Assembly (NCBI GenBank): GCA_949152475.1
Contig: OX424563.1
Span: 36,590,120-36,654,119 of the forward strand
Reading direction: 5' to 3'
Length of the DNA: 64,000 bases
Source of the DNA: Terebella lapidaria
Taxonomy: Eukaryota > Annelida > Polychaeta > Terebellida > Terebellidae
In this document: positions 35,778 to 49,100 of the stretch, in pieces
Layout of the letters: each line of letters starts with the position of its first letter
Position numbering within the stretch: position 1 is the first letter of the stretch
Position numbers and translations under genes: made by a program
The notes under the pieces: generated by a model
Seen by the model: the letters and a program-made list of their open reading frames with translations, nothing else
Told to the model about the DNA's origin: nothing
The model's database searches: none

Positions 35778-36892
35778 TAGGGCCTGCACGATTAATGGGT
35801 TAACCGCCGACGGCTAGCATTTTTTTAATAACCGCGAATAACCGGCTGTTAAATCTCCAAACGATTAACCGGTTAACCGTCAAACACCGGTTAACTGTCT
35901 TTTATAACCTTGATCAGTGATCACCAAACCGTCTGCTCATGCTCCTGAGGCATGCTTTTGAGGGCATTTAAACTCGTTAACTTTGTCGCCATGGGGCCAT
36001 AAAGCAATCTGTGGTTTGTTGCGGTCGCGTGGATGCGTGCCACCTGTTAAAGGGATTGTGTGTGCATCTTTCACAGATACAGTACTGATTTCGCAAAACC
36101 TCACCAAAATGCCAGCATGGGACACCTGGCATTTAGCACATGTTCGCCCAACTTCGCCTGACGTAGCATCATGCGATTTGATTCTAGCATTGTGTATGCG
36201 AGCATCCCTCGATGCTAGCATTGCTTCTTGGCACTGTGGTGCACTAAAAGCATTTCGCATTTCGCATTTTTTGTGAAGGCCATTATATGCTCGCATATGC
36301 TCGCAAACACATGGTCGAGTGGTTTATAAACAGTCTGTATCATGTAGATCGTATGGGAAAATGCAGTGTTTCATTTCAGTTCATATTAAAGTCAGTATTT
36401 GCATCCGAAATAAAGGATGCGCGCATCTGTGCGAGACAATGCTCGCCTGTTCAACTAAAACGGCAGCCTGATGCGATGGCATCGCGCCCACTGGTCGCAC
36501 CATGCGATTTGATGCTAGCATCAAGTCGCACGTAATCGCATGGCCTAGCATTTAGCATGTAGCATTCGCATGGCTAGTGAGGTTTTGCGAAATCAGTACT
36601 GTACACAGGCTCGCAGCCTTCTCTCATATTAATACCGAAATTAACGAAGTTTAATAGGGGAAATACAAGTTTTCTTGAATGAAACATAAAGACACCTACA
36701 CACACATAGACATATAGCAATCAAAACCATTCGGGGGACGTATTAAGAAGTGAACCCCAAACACTTCGCCTCAGGCTTAACTTCGAATGGTAAGGATTGT
36801 ATATGTGAAAGAATGTGCAATGTCAGGTATAACGCAATCAGAACTGGAAAGAGAACATATATTCAGTAATATGCAAAATATGTACAGTTAAT
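35778..36892. mobile_element. Insertion of unassigned DNA, hAT-like left end
   Basis: It begins TAGGGCCTGCACGATTAA, which resembles the ends of some animal hAT elements (from memory), and is rich in GGTTAACCG inverted motifs. No matching right terminal repeat was found by eye. A separate TA-flanked MITE (36080-36601) sits inside. The ORFs at 35937-36535 follow GCTAGCAT/GCGA repeats and are not recognised proteins. Confidence 0.35.
36080..36601. mobile_element. 522-bp MITE, Tc1/mariner-like, TA-flanked
   Basis: Perfect terminal inverted repeats of 25 bp begin CAGTACTGATTTCGC on both ends (36080-36104 and 36577-36601). TA lies on both sides (36078-36079 and 36602-36603), as expected for Tc1/mariner. 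The interior is full of GCATTTCGC, GCTCGCATA and ATGCTAGCAT words. No transposase. Confidence 0.75.
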
Positions 36893-37539
36893 ACATCAAT
36901 AAGAAAAAAAGTTACTGAACAGATTTTGAGAAAACGACCGTCAAAGTCCAAAATTGGCCATATTTCGACGAAAACGGCCGCTCTGACCTTGAAACCGAGG
37001 TCAGAGGTCAAATTCAAGGTCACGAGAATATTCAGCATAAATCATTTCCTATATGTTCACAATTGATTCCTAAGCTGTAAAGTCGATAATAAGCGAGATA
37101 TTAGCCATTTTTGTCATGTGACCTTGAAAATAAGGTCAAAGGTCAAATTCAAGGTCACGAGAATATTCAGCATATATCATTTCCTATATGTTCACAATTG
37201 ATTCCTAAGCTGTAAAGTCGATAATAAGCGAGATATTAGCCATTTTGTGCTCTGACCTTGAACCCGAGGTCAAAGGTCAAATTCAAGGTCACGACAATGT
37301 TCGGCATATATCATTTCCTATATGTCCACAATTGAATACTAGTCTCTAATCTCAATATTAAGTGAGATATTATGGCTTAATGTGTCCCATTATAAAGCAT
37401 AGGAGAATTTAACATGGGAAAGTCCCATTTGGGCTGAGTTTGGGCCCAAAATGGCCCACTTCGAGCGATTCAAGGGCAACGAAATTTATACATGTCACAG
37501 GGGTACATATGAGGAGTGTTATGCATCAATACAAAAAAA

Positions 37540-40419
37540 TTAGGCCAAGGGCCAAAGATAGGTTACCGGACAATGTTTAATATTTTAGGTGTTAGCCAGG
37601 TCACTGGTTGAATTCAAGGTCAAGAGAATATTCAGCATATATAACATTAAGCATATATCATGTCCACAGTTGATTGCTAAGCTGTAAGTTCAATAATCAG
37701 AGAGATATTAGCAATTTTATGCTGTAGCCTTGAAAATGAAGGGGCAAAGGTCAAATTCAAGGTCATCAAAATATTCAGTGTATATCATTTTCTATATCAT
37801 GTATATCATGTCCACAATTGATTCCCAAGCCATACAGTCAATAGAGGAGCAAGATATGAGCCAGTTTGTCCTTGGACCTTGGAAATGAGGTCAGAGGTCA
37901 AATTCAAGGTCACGAGAATATTCAGCATATATCATTTCCTATATGTCCACAATTGATTCCTAAGCTGTAAAATCGATAATAAGTGAGATATTAGCCATTT
38001 TGTCCTGTGACCTTGAAAATGAGGTCAAAGGTCAAATTCAAGGTCATGACAATAATCTGCATATATCATTTCCTATATGTTCATAATTGATTCCTAAGCT
38101 GTAAAGTCGATAATAAGCGAGATATAAGCCATTTTGTCCTGTGACCTTGAAAATGAGGTCGAAGGTCAAATTCAAGGTCATCAGAATATTCAGCATATAT
38201 CATTTCCTATATGTCCACAATTGATTCCTAAGCTGTAGAGTTGATAATAAGCGAGATATAAGCCATTTTGTGCTCTGACCTTGAAAGTGAGGTCAGAGGT
38301 CAAATTCAAGGTCACGAGAATATTCAGCATATAGCATTTCCTATAGGTCCACAATTGATTCCTAGTCTCTAATCCCAATATCAAGTGAGATATTAGGCAT
38401 AATGTGTCCCATTATAAAGCATAGGAGAATTTAACATGGGAAAGTCCCATTTGGGCCGAGTTTGGGCCAAAATGGCCCACTTCGAGCGATTCAAGCGCAA
38501 CGAAATTTATAGACATCATAGGAGTACATATGAGGAGTGTTATTTATCAAAAAGAAAAAAAGTTACTGAACAGATTTTGAGAAAATGGCCGCCAAAGTCC
38601 AAAATCAGGCATTTTTCGTCGAAAACGGCCGCCATTTTGAAAAAAATGCGAAAATCAAAAAACTAAAAAATACCTCCTTCTTGAATTATTTTTAAGTATT
38701 TTTGTGCAAAATTTCAGAAAAATTCGCCTGTAAACAAAAAAGAAATTAGGCCAAGGGCCGAAGATAGGTTACCGGACAGTGTTTAATATTTTAGATGTTA
38801 GCCAGGTCACTGGTTGAATTCAAGGTCAAGAGAATATTCAGCATATATAACATTAAGCATATATCATGTCCACAGTTGATTGCTAAGCTGTAAATTCAAT
38901 AATCAAAGAGATATTAGCAATTTTGTGCTGTGGCCTTGAAACTGAAGGGGCAAAGGTCAAATTCAAGGTCATCAAAATATTCAGTGTACATTGTATATCA
39001 TTTTCTATATCATGTCCACAATTGATTCCCAAGCCATACAGTCAATAGCGGAGCAAGATATGAGCCAGTTTGTCCTTGGACCTTGAAAATGAGGTCAGAG
39101 GTCAAATTCAAGGTCACGAGAATATTCAGCATATATCATTTTCCTACATGTCCACAATTGATTCCTAAGCTGTAAAATCGATAATAAGTGAGATATTAGA
39201 CATTTTGTCCTGTGACCTTGAAAATGAGGTCAAAGGTCAAATTCAAGGTCATGACAATAATCTGCATATATCATTTCCTATATGTTCATAACTGATTCCT
39301 AAGCTGTAAAGTCGATAACAAGCGAGATATTAGCCATTTTGTCCTATGACCTTGAAAATGCGGTCAAAGGTCAAATTCAAGGTCATCAGAATATTCAGCA
39401 TATATAATTTCCTATATGTCCACAATTGATTCCTAAGCTGTAGAGTCGATAATAAGTGAGATATTAGCCATTTTGTCCTGTGACCTTGAAAATGAGGTCA
39501 AAGGTCAACTTCAAGGTCATGACAATAATCTGCATATATCATTTCCTATATGTTCATAACTGATTCCTAAGCTGTAAATTCGATAACAAGCGAGATATTA
39601 GCCATTTGTCCTATGACCTTGAAAATGGGGTCAAAGGTCAAATTCAAGGTCATCAGAATATTCAGCATATATCATTTCCTATATGTCCACAATTGATTGC
39701 TAAGCTGTAGAGTCGATAATAAGTGAGATATCAGCCATTTTAAGCTCTGACCTTGAATTGAGGTCAGAGGTCAAATTCAAGGTCACGAGGATATTCAGCA
39801 TATATCATTTCCTATATGCCCACAATTGATTCCTAGTCTCTAATCTCAATATTAAGTGAGATATTAGGCATAATGTGTCCCATTATAAAGCATAGGAGAA
39901 TTTAACATGGGAAAGTCCCATTTGGGCCGAGTTTGGGCCAAAATGGCCCTTTTCGAGCGATTCAAGCGCAACGAAATTTATAGACATCATAGGGGTACAT
40001 ATGAGGAGTGTTATGTATCAAAAAGAAAAAAAGTTACTGAACAGATTTTGAGAAAATGGCCACCAAAGTCCAAAATCAGGCATTTTTCGTCGAAAACGGC
40101 CGCCATTTTGAAAAAAATGCGAAAATCAAAAAACTAAAAAATACCTCCTTCTTGAATTATTTTTAAGTATTTTTGTGCAAAATTTCAGAAGAATTCGCCC
40201 GTAAACAAAAAAGATAAAAATGTGGACGACGACGACGACGACGACGACGACGGACGACGACGGACGACGGACGACAGACGACGGACGCAACGCCATGCCA
40301 ATAGGTTATCGGACCATAGGTCCGGTAACCTAATAAAAATGTGGACGACAACGACGGACGACGACGGACGCAACGCCATGCCAATAGGTTATCGGACCAT
40401 AGGTCCGGTAACCTAAAAA
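37540..40419 (+). mobile_element. Family-1 element K (B subfamily), split by the next copy
   Basis: 5' end TTAGGCCAAGGGCC at 37540. The first part runs to 38745, ending in AAACAAAAAAGA. It resumes at 40334 with TAAAAATGTGG, then a GAC-type repeat and terminal hairpin to 40419. Joined length is about 1.3 kb. It is inserted into an A-tract of the surrounding host element. Confidence 0.75.
38746..40333 (+). mobile_element. Family-1 element L (B subfamily), nested in K
   Basis: Starts TTAGGCCAAGGGCCG, has nine or so monomers and one 3' module (39907-40137), a GAC tract (40225-40285) and terminal hairpin, ending CCTAA at 40333. It is inserted into the GATAAAAATG site of its own sister K, the same site used by C in B. 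Confidence 0.8.
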
Positions 40420-41065
40420 GTTACTGAACAGATTTTGAGAAAACGACCGTCAAAGTCCAAAATTGGCCATTTTTCGACGAAAACGGCCGCTCTGACCTTG
40501 AAACCGAGGTCAGAGGTCAAATTCAAGGTCACGACAATATTCAGCATATATCATTTCCTATATGTCCACAATTGATTCCTAGTCTCTAATCTCAATATTA
40601 AGTGAGATATAAGACATAATGTGTCCCATTATAAAGCATAGGAGAATTTAACATGGGAAAGTCCCATTTGGGCCGAGTTTGGCCCAAAATGGCCCACTTC
40701 GAGCGATTCAAGCGCAACGAAACTTATACACATCACAGGAGTATATATGAGGAGTGTTATGTATCAAAAAGAAAAAAAGTTACTGAACAGTTTTTGAGAA
40801 AATGGCTGCCAAAGTCCAAAATCAGGCATTTTTCGACGAAAACGGCCGCCATTTTGAAAAAAATGCGAAAATCAAAAAACTAAAAAATACCTCCCTCTCG
40901 AAATATTTTTAGGCATTTTTGTGCAAAATTTCAGAAAAATTCGTCCGTAAACAAAAAAGATAAAAATGTTAACAGACGGACGACGGACGGACGGACGGAC
41001 GGACGGACGACGGACGCAACACCATGGCAATAGGTTATCGGACCATAGGTCCGGTAATCTAAAAA

Positions 41066-43595
41066 TTAGCCCAAGGGCTAAGAAAGGTTACCGGACAATG
41101 TTTTACATTTTATATATTAGCCATTTTGTCCCGAGACCTTGAAAACAAGGTCAAATTCAAGGTCACAAGAATATTCAGCATATATCATTTCATGTCCACA
41201 ATTGATTCCTAAGCTGCAAAATCGACAATGAGCAAGATATTAACCATTTTGTGTTCTGACCTTGGAGATGAGATCAAATTCAAGGTCATGAGAATATTCA
41301 GCATATATCATTTCCTATATGTGCTCAATTGATTGCAAAGCTGTAAGTTCGATAATAAACGAGATATTAACCATTTTGTGCTTTGACCTTGAAAATGAGG
41401 TCAAATGTCAAATTCAAGATCATGACAATATTCAGCATTTATCGTTTGCTATTTGTTCACAATTGCTTCCTTAACTGTAAAAATGATAATAAGCGAGATA
41501 TTAGCCATTTTATGCTCTGACCTTGAAAATGAGGTCGAAGGTCAAGTATATATATCATTTCCTACATGTGCACAATTGATTCTAGGCTGCAAAGTCGATA
41601 ATAAGCGAGATATTGGCCATTTAATGCTCTGACCTTGAAAATGAGATCAAAGGTCAAGATTTAGGTCATGAGAATCTTCAGCATATATCACTTCCTACAT
41701 GGCCCCAATTGATTTGTAAGCTGTAAAGTCGATGATAAGTGAGATTTTAGCCACTTTTTCCTATGACCTTGAAGATGGAGAACAAGGTCAAATTCAAAGT
41801 CATCAGAATATTCGGCGTATATCATTTCCAATACATCCACACCTGATTTTCTAACCTGTGAAGTCGATGATAAGCGAGATATTAGCCATTTTGTGCTCTT
41901 GACTTTGAAAATTAGCTCAGAGGTCAAATTCAAAGTCACGAGAATATTCGGCATATATCATTTCCTATATGTCCACAATTGATCCCTAAGCTGTAAAATC
42001 GATAATAAGTGAGATATTAGCCATTTTGTCCTGTGACCTTGAAAATGAGGTCAAAGGTCAAATTCAAGGTCATGAGAATATTCGGCATATATTATTTCCT
42101 ATATGTCCACAATTGATTTCTAATCTGTAAAGTCGATAATAAGCGAGATATTGGCTATTTTGTGGTCTGACCTTGAAAATGAGGTCAGAGGTCAAATTCA
42201 AGGTCACGAGAATATTCAGCATATATCATTTCCTATATGTCCACAATTGATTTCTAGTGTCTAATCTCAATATTGAGTGAGATATTAGACATAATGTGTC
42301 CCATTATAAAGCATAGGAGAGTTTAACATGGAAAAGTCTCATATGGGCCGAGTTTGGGCCAAAAAGGCCCACTTCCAGCGATTCAAGTGCAACGAAACCT
42401 ATACACATCACAGGAGTACATGAGGCAAAAAGTCAAATTCAATGTCACAAAAATATTATGGATATATCATTTCCTATATGTCCACAATTGATTCCTAAGC
42501 TGTAAAATCGATAATAGCGAGATATTAGCCATTTTGTGCTATGACCTTGACAATAAGGTCAAAGTCAAATTTAAGGTCATCAGAATATTCAGTGTATATC
42601 CTTTCCAATATGTCCACATTTGATTCCTAAGCTGTAAAGTCGATAATAAGCGCGATATTAGCCATTTTGTCCTGTGACCTTGAAAATGAGGTCAAAGGTC
42701 AAATTCAAGGTCAAAAAACAATCTGCATATATCATTTCCTATATGGTCATAATTGATTCCTAAGCTGTAAAGGCGATAAAAAGTGAGATATTAGCCATTT
42801 TGTCCTGTGACCTTGAAAATGAGGTCAAAGGTCAAATTCAAGGTCATCAGAATATACGGTATATATCATTTCCTATATGTCCACAATTGATTTCTAAGCT
42901 GTAAAGGCGATAAAAAGTGAGATATTAGCCATTTTGTCCTGTGACCTTGAAAATGAGGTCAAAGGTCAAATTCAAGGTCATCAGAATATTCGGTATATAT
43001 CATTTCCTATATGTCCTCAATTGATTTCTAAGCTGTAAAGTCGATAATAAGGGAGATATTAGCCATTTTGTTCTTTGACCTTGAAACTGAGGTCAGAGGT
43101 CAAATTCAAGGTCCCGAGAATATTCAGCATATATCATTTCCTATATGTCCACAATTGATTCCTAGTCTCTAATCTCAATATTAAGTGAGATATAAGGCAT
43201 AATGTGTCCCATTATAAAGCATAGGAAAATTTAACATGGGAAAGTCCCATTTGGGCCAAGTTTAGCCCAAAATGGCCCACTTCGAGCGATTCAAGTGCAA
43301 CGAAACTTATACACATCACAGGAGTACAAATGAGGAGTGTTGTGTATCAAAAAGAAAAAAAGTTACTGAACAGTTTTTGAGAAAATGGCCGCCAAAGTCC
43401 AAAATCAGGCATTTTTCGTCGAAAACGACCGCCATTTCGAAAAAAATGCGAAAATCGAAAAACTAAAAAAAAGCTTTTCCTTGAAATATTTTTAGGTATT
43501 TCTGTGCAAAATTTCAGAAAGATTTGATCATATACTTTAAAGATAAAAATGTGACGGCAATAGGTTATCGGACCAAAGGTCCGGTAACCTAAAAA
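41066..43595 (+). mobile_element. Family-1 element M
   Basis: 5' palindrome directly after the previous element's A-tract. The core contains the uninterrupted site of the 226-bp MITE (about 41700). A mid-element junction at about 42420 truncates one 3' module. The last module is at about 43220-43470, and the tail has almost no GGAC repeat (TGTGACGGCAATAGG) before the hairpin. Its 5' half matches 26.4-27.6 kb (minus). Confidence 0.75.
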
Positions 43596-43952
43596 GTTAC
43601 TGAACAGACTTTGAGAAAACGACCGTCAAAGTCCAAAATGGGCCATTTTTCAACGAAAACGTCCGCTCTGACCTTGAAACCGAGGTCAGAGGTCAAATTC
43701 AAGGTCACGAGAATATTTAGCACATATCATTTCCTATATGTCCACAATTGATTCCTAGTCTCTAATCTCAATATTAAATGAGATATAAGGCTTAATGTGT
43801 CCCATTATAAAGCATAGGAGAATTTAACATGGGAAAGTCCCATTTGGGCTGAGTTTGGGCCCAAAATGGCCCACTTCGAGCGATTCAAGGGCAACGAAAT
43901 TTATCATGTCACAGGGGTACATATGAGGAGTGTTATGCATGAATAAGAAAAA
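43596..43952 (+). mobile_element. Family-1 3'-module fragment between two insertions
   Basis: It begins GTTACTGAACAG right after the previous element and continues through one half-monomer (ER8 with a single AGGTCAGAGGTCA) and a 3' module to AATAAGAAAA, where the next element starts. It is the continuation of an interrupted host copy, probably the one at 34323-34681. Confidence 0.6.
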
Positions 43953-46900
43953 TTAGCCCAAGGGCTAAGAAAGGTTACCGGACAATGTATATTTTAGATA
44001 TTGGCCTTTTGTCCCATGACCTTGAAAATAAGGTAGTTGGTCAATTCGAGGTCATGAGAACATTCTGCCCATATCATTTCTAGCATGTCCACAAATGATT
44101 CCTAAGCTGTAAAGTTGATAATAAGTGAGATATTAGCCATTTTGTGTTTTGACCTTGAAAATGAGGTCAAAGGTCAAGTTCAAGGTCATGAGAATATTCA
44201 GCATATATCATTTCTAATATGTTTGCAATTGACTCCTAAGCTGTAAAGTCTCTAACAAGTGAGATATTAACTTTTTTTGTTCTCTGCCCTTGAAAATGAG
44301 GTCAAGGTCAAATTCAAGGTCACCAAAATATTCAGCATATATCATTCCCCATATGTCCACTATGGATTCCTAAGCTGTAGAGTCGAAAATGAGCGAGATA
44401 TTACCAATTTTGTTCTCTGACCTTGAAAATAAGGTCAAAGGTCAAATTCAAGGTCACCAGAATATTCAACATTATATCATTTCCTATATGTTCACATTTG
44501 ATTGCTAAGCTGTAAAGTCAATAATAAGCGAGATATTAGCCATTTTGTGCTCTGACCTTGAAAATGAGGTCTAAGGTCGAATTCAACGTCATGACAATAT
44601 TCAGCATGTATCATTTCCTATGGCTCCACAATTGATTCCTAAGCTGTAAATTCAATAATAAGCGAGATATCAGCCATTTTGTGCTGACCTTGAAAATGAG
44701 GTCAGAGGTCAAATTCAAGATCATGAGAATATTTCCTATATGTGCACAATTGATTCCTAATCTGTAAAGTCAATAATAAGCGAGATATTGGCAATTTTGT
44801 ACTATGACCTTGAAAATAAGGTCAAAGGTCAAATTCAAGGTCATCAGAATATTCGGTGTATATCATTTCCTATATGTCCACAATTGATTCCTAAGCTGTA
44901 AAGTTGATAATAAGCGAGATATTGGCCATTTTGTAGTATGACCTTGAAAATAAGGTCAAAGGTCAAATTCAAAGCATCAGAATATTTGGCGTATATCATT
45001 TCCTATATGTCCACAATTGATTCCTAAGCTGTTAAATCGATAATAAGCGAGATATTGGCCTTTTTGTACTATGACCTTGAAAATAAGGTCAAAGGGCAAA
45101 TTCAAGGTCATCAGAATATTCGGCGTATATCATTTCCTATATGTCCACAATTGATTCCTAAGCTGTAAATTCGTTAAGAATCAAGATATTAGCCATTTTG
45201 TCCTGTGACCTAGAAAATGAGGTCAAAGGTCAAATTCGAAGTCATCAGAATATTCGGCATATATCATTTCCTAGATGTCCACAATTGATTCCTAAGCGGT
45301 AAAGTCAATAATAAGCAAGATATTAGCCATTTTGTGCTCTGACCTCCAAACTGAGGTCAGAGGTCAAATTCAAGGTCACGACAATATTCAGCATATATCA
45401 TTTCCTATATGTCCACAATTGATTCCTAGGGTGTAAAATTGATAATAAGTGCGATATTAGCCATTTTGTCCTGTGACCTTGAAAATGAGGTCAGAGGTCA
45501 AATTCGAGGTCATCAGAATATTCGGAATATATCATTTCCTATATGTCCACAATTGATCCCTAAGCTGTAAAGTCGATAATAAGTGAGATGTTAGACATTT
45601 TGACCTTGAAAATGAGGTCAAAGGTCAAATTCAAGGTCATCAGAATATTCGGCATATATCATTTTCTATATGTCCACAATTGATCCCTAGTCTCTAATCT
45701 CAATATTAAGTGAGACATTAGGCTTAATGTGTCTCATTATAAAGCATAGGAGAATTTAACATGGGAAAGTCCCATTTGGGCCGAGTTTGGGCCCAAAATG
45801 GCCCACTTCGAACGATTCAAGGGCAACGAAATTTATACATGTCACAGGGGTACATATGAGGAGTATTATGCATCAATAAGAAGAAAAGTTACTGAACAGA
45901 TTTTGAGGAACCTATTGTCAAAGTCCCAAATTGGCCATTTTTCGACGAAAACGGCCGTTCTGACCTTGAAACCGAGGTCAGGGGTCAAATTCAAGGTCAC
46001 GAGAATATTCAGCATATATCATTTCCTATATGTCCACAATTGATTCCTAGTCTCTAATCTCAATATTAAGTGAGATATTAGGAAGCATAGAGTTTAACAT
46101 GGGAAAGTCCCATCTGGGCCGAGTTTGGGTCAAAATGGCCCACTTCGAGCGATTCAAGCACAACGAAACTAATACACATCACAGGAGTATATATGAGGAG
46201 TGTTATGTATCAAAAAGAAAAAAAGTTACTGAACAGATTTTGAGAAAATGGCCGCCAAAGTCCAAAATCAGGCATTTTTCCTCGCAAATGGCCGCCATTT
46301 TGAAAAAAATGCGGAAATCAGAAAACTAAAAAAATTAGCCCAAGGGCTAAGAAAGGTTACCGGACAATATATATTTTAGATATTAGTATTTTGTCCCGTG
46401 ACCTTTAAAAAACGTCATTGGTCAATTCAAGGACACGATAATATTCGGCATATGTCATTTCTAGTATGTCCACAATTAATTCCTAAGCTGTCAAGTCAAT
46501 AATAAGCGAGATATTAGCCATTATGTCCTGTGACCTTGAAAATGAGGTCAAAGGTCGAATTCAAGGTCATAGCAATATTCAGCATATATCATTTCCTATA
46601 TGTTCATAATTGATTCCTAAGCTGTAAAGTCCATAATGAGCAAGCCATTAGCCATTTTGTCCTGTGCCCTTGGAAATTAGGTCAGAGGTGAAGTTCAAGG
46701 TCATGACAATGTTCAGACTATATCATTTTCTATATGTCCCCAATTGATTGCTAAGCTGTAAAGTCGATAAAAAGCGAGATATTACCCATTTCGTTCTCTG
46801 ACCTTGAAAATGAGGTCAAAGGTCAAATCCAAGGTCATAGCAATATTCAGCATATATCATTTCCTATATGTTCATAATTGATTCCTAAGCTGTAAAATCG

Positions 46901-49100
46901 ATAATAAGTGAGATATTAGCTATTTTGTCCTGCGATCTTGAAAAGGAGGTCAAAGGTCAAATTCAAGGTCATGACAATAATCTGCATATATCATTTCCTA
47001 TAAGTTCATAATTGATTCCTACACTGTAAAGTCAATAATAAGCAAGATATTAGCCATTTTGTGCTCTGACCTTGAAACTGAGGTCAGAAGTCAAATTCAA
47101 GGTCACGAGAATATTCAGCATATATCATTTCCTATATGTCCACAATTGATCCCTAAGCTGTAAAATCGATAATAAGGGAGATATTAGCCATTCTGTGGTG
47201 TGACCTTGAAAATGAGGTCAAAGGTCAAATTCAAGGTCATCAGAATATTCGGCATATATCATTTCCTATATGTCCACAATTGGTTCCTAAGCTGTAAAGT
47301 CGTTAATAAGCAAGATATTAGACATTTTGTGCTCTGACCTTGAAACCGAGGTCAGAGGTCAAATTCAAGACCCTGAGAATATTCAGCATATATCATTTCC
47401 TATATGTGCACAATTGATTCCTAGTCTCTAATCTCAATAATAAGTGAGATATTAGGCTTAATGTGTCCCATTGTAAAGCATAGGAGAATTTAACATGGGA
47501 AAGTCCCATTTGGGCCGAGTTTGGGCCCAAAATGGCCTACCTCGAGCGATTCAAGGGCAACGAAATTTATACGTGTCACAGGGGTACATATGAGGAGTGT
47601 TATGCATTGATAAGAAAAATAGTTACTGAACGGATTCTGAGAAAACGACCGTCAAAGTCCAAAATTGGCCATTTTTCGACGAAAATGGCCCTCTGACCTT
47701 GAAACCGAGGTCAGAGGTCAAATTCAAGGTCACCAGAATATTCAGGATATATCATTTCCTATATGTGCACAATTGATTCCTAGTCTCTAATCTCAATATT
47801 AAGTGAGATATTAGGCTTAATTGTGTCCCATTATAAAGCATAGGAGAATTTAACATGGGAGAGTCCCATTTGGGCCGAGTTTGGGCCCAAAATGGCCCAC
47901 TTCGAGCGATTCAAGGGCAACGAAATTTATACATGTCACAGGGGCACATAAGAGGAGTGTTATGCATCAATAAGAAAAAAAGTTACTGATAAGATTTTGA
48001 GAAAATGACTGTCAAAGTCCAAAATTGGCCATTTTTCGACGAAAACGGCCGCCATTTTGAAAAAAATTGGAAAATCAGAAAACTAAAAAAAACCTTCCTT
48101 GGAAATATTTTTAGGTATTTTTGTGCAAAATTTCAGAAATATTCCATCATAAACTTTAAAGATAAAAATGTGAACGGACGGACGGACGACGGACGACGGA
48201 CGACGGATGCCGGACGCAACGCCATGGCAATAGGTTATCGGACCAAAGGTCCGGTAACCTAAAAAGTTACTGAACAGATATTGAGAAAACGACCGTCAAA
48301 GTCCAAAATTGGCCATTTTTCGACGAAAATGGCCCTCTGACCTTGAAACCGAGGTCAGAGGTCAAATTCAAGGTCACCAGAATATTCAGGATATATCATT
48401 TCCTATATCTCCACAATTGATCCCTAGTCTCTAATCTCAATATTAAGTGAGATATTAGGCTTAATGTGTCCCATTATAAAGCATAGGAGAATTTAACATG
48501 GGAAAGTCCCATTTGGGCCGAGTTTGGGCCCAAAATGGCCCATTTCGAGCGATTCAAGGGCAACGAAATTCATACATGTCACAGGGGTACCTATGAGGAG
48601 TGTTATGCATCGATAAGAAAAAAAGTTACTGAACAGATTTTGAGAAAACGACCGTCAAAGTCCAAAATTGGCCATTTTTCGACGAAAGCGGCCGCCATTT
48701 TGAAAAAAAATCGAAAATCAAAAAACTAAAAAAAACCTTTCCTGGAAATATTTTTAGGTATTTTTGTGCAAAATTTCAGAAATATTCCATCATAAACTTT
48801 AAAGATAAAAATGTGAACGGACGGACGGACGGACGACGGACGACGGACGACGGACGCCGGACGCAACGCCATGGCAATAGGTTATCGGACCAAAGGTCCG
48901 GTAACCTAAAAAACCTTTCCTGGGAATATTTTTAGGTATTTTTGTGCAAAATTTCAGAAAGATCGGACCGTATAATTTAAAGATAAAAATGTGAACGGAC
49001 GGACGACGGACGGACGGACGGCTAGACGGACGGACGGACGGACGACGGACGCAACGCCATGCCAATAGGTTATCGGACCATAGGTCCGGTAACCTAAAAA
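43953..49100 (+). mobile_element. Family-1 element N, sister of A, split at 46334
   Basis: Parts 43953-46334 and 48913-49100, about 2.57 kb joined, the same organisation as element A (2.59 kb). The leader differs from A by few bases. The break falls in AACTAAAAAAAACCTTTCC; A has this sequence intact near 3268-3290, so the insertion point is fixed to within the A-run. Confidence 0.85.
46335..48912 (+). mobile_element. Family-1 element O with duplicated tail, nested in N
   Basis: 5' palindrome at 46335 and a leader like element H. The 3' portion is doubled: a full tail with GGAC/GAC repeat and hairpin ends at 48265. A second, ~640-bp near-copy (module plus tail) ends at 48912. The duplicated block includes the distinctive AAAATGGCCCTCTGACC. 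It thus carries two termination hairpins. Confidence 0.75.

Larger units (their letters stand above)
36893..41065 (+). mobile_element. Family-1 element (host), split by the element at 37540
   Basis: 36893-37539 holds a 3' module, monomers and a second module ending in an A-tract. It resumes at 40420 (GTTACTGAACAG) with modules, a GGAC tract and a terminal hairpin whose last arm reads GGTAATCT, ending AAAAA at 41065. Its 5' part may be the element starting at 34682. Confidence 0.6.

Noticed and set aside
35937-36535. Overlapping plus and minus ORFs of 80-120 residues
   Set aside because: They follow GCATTTCGC/GCTAGCAT repeats of a TA-flanked MITE and its surroundings.
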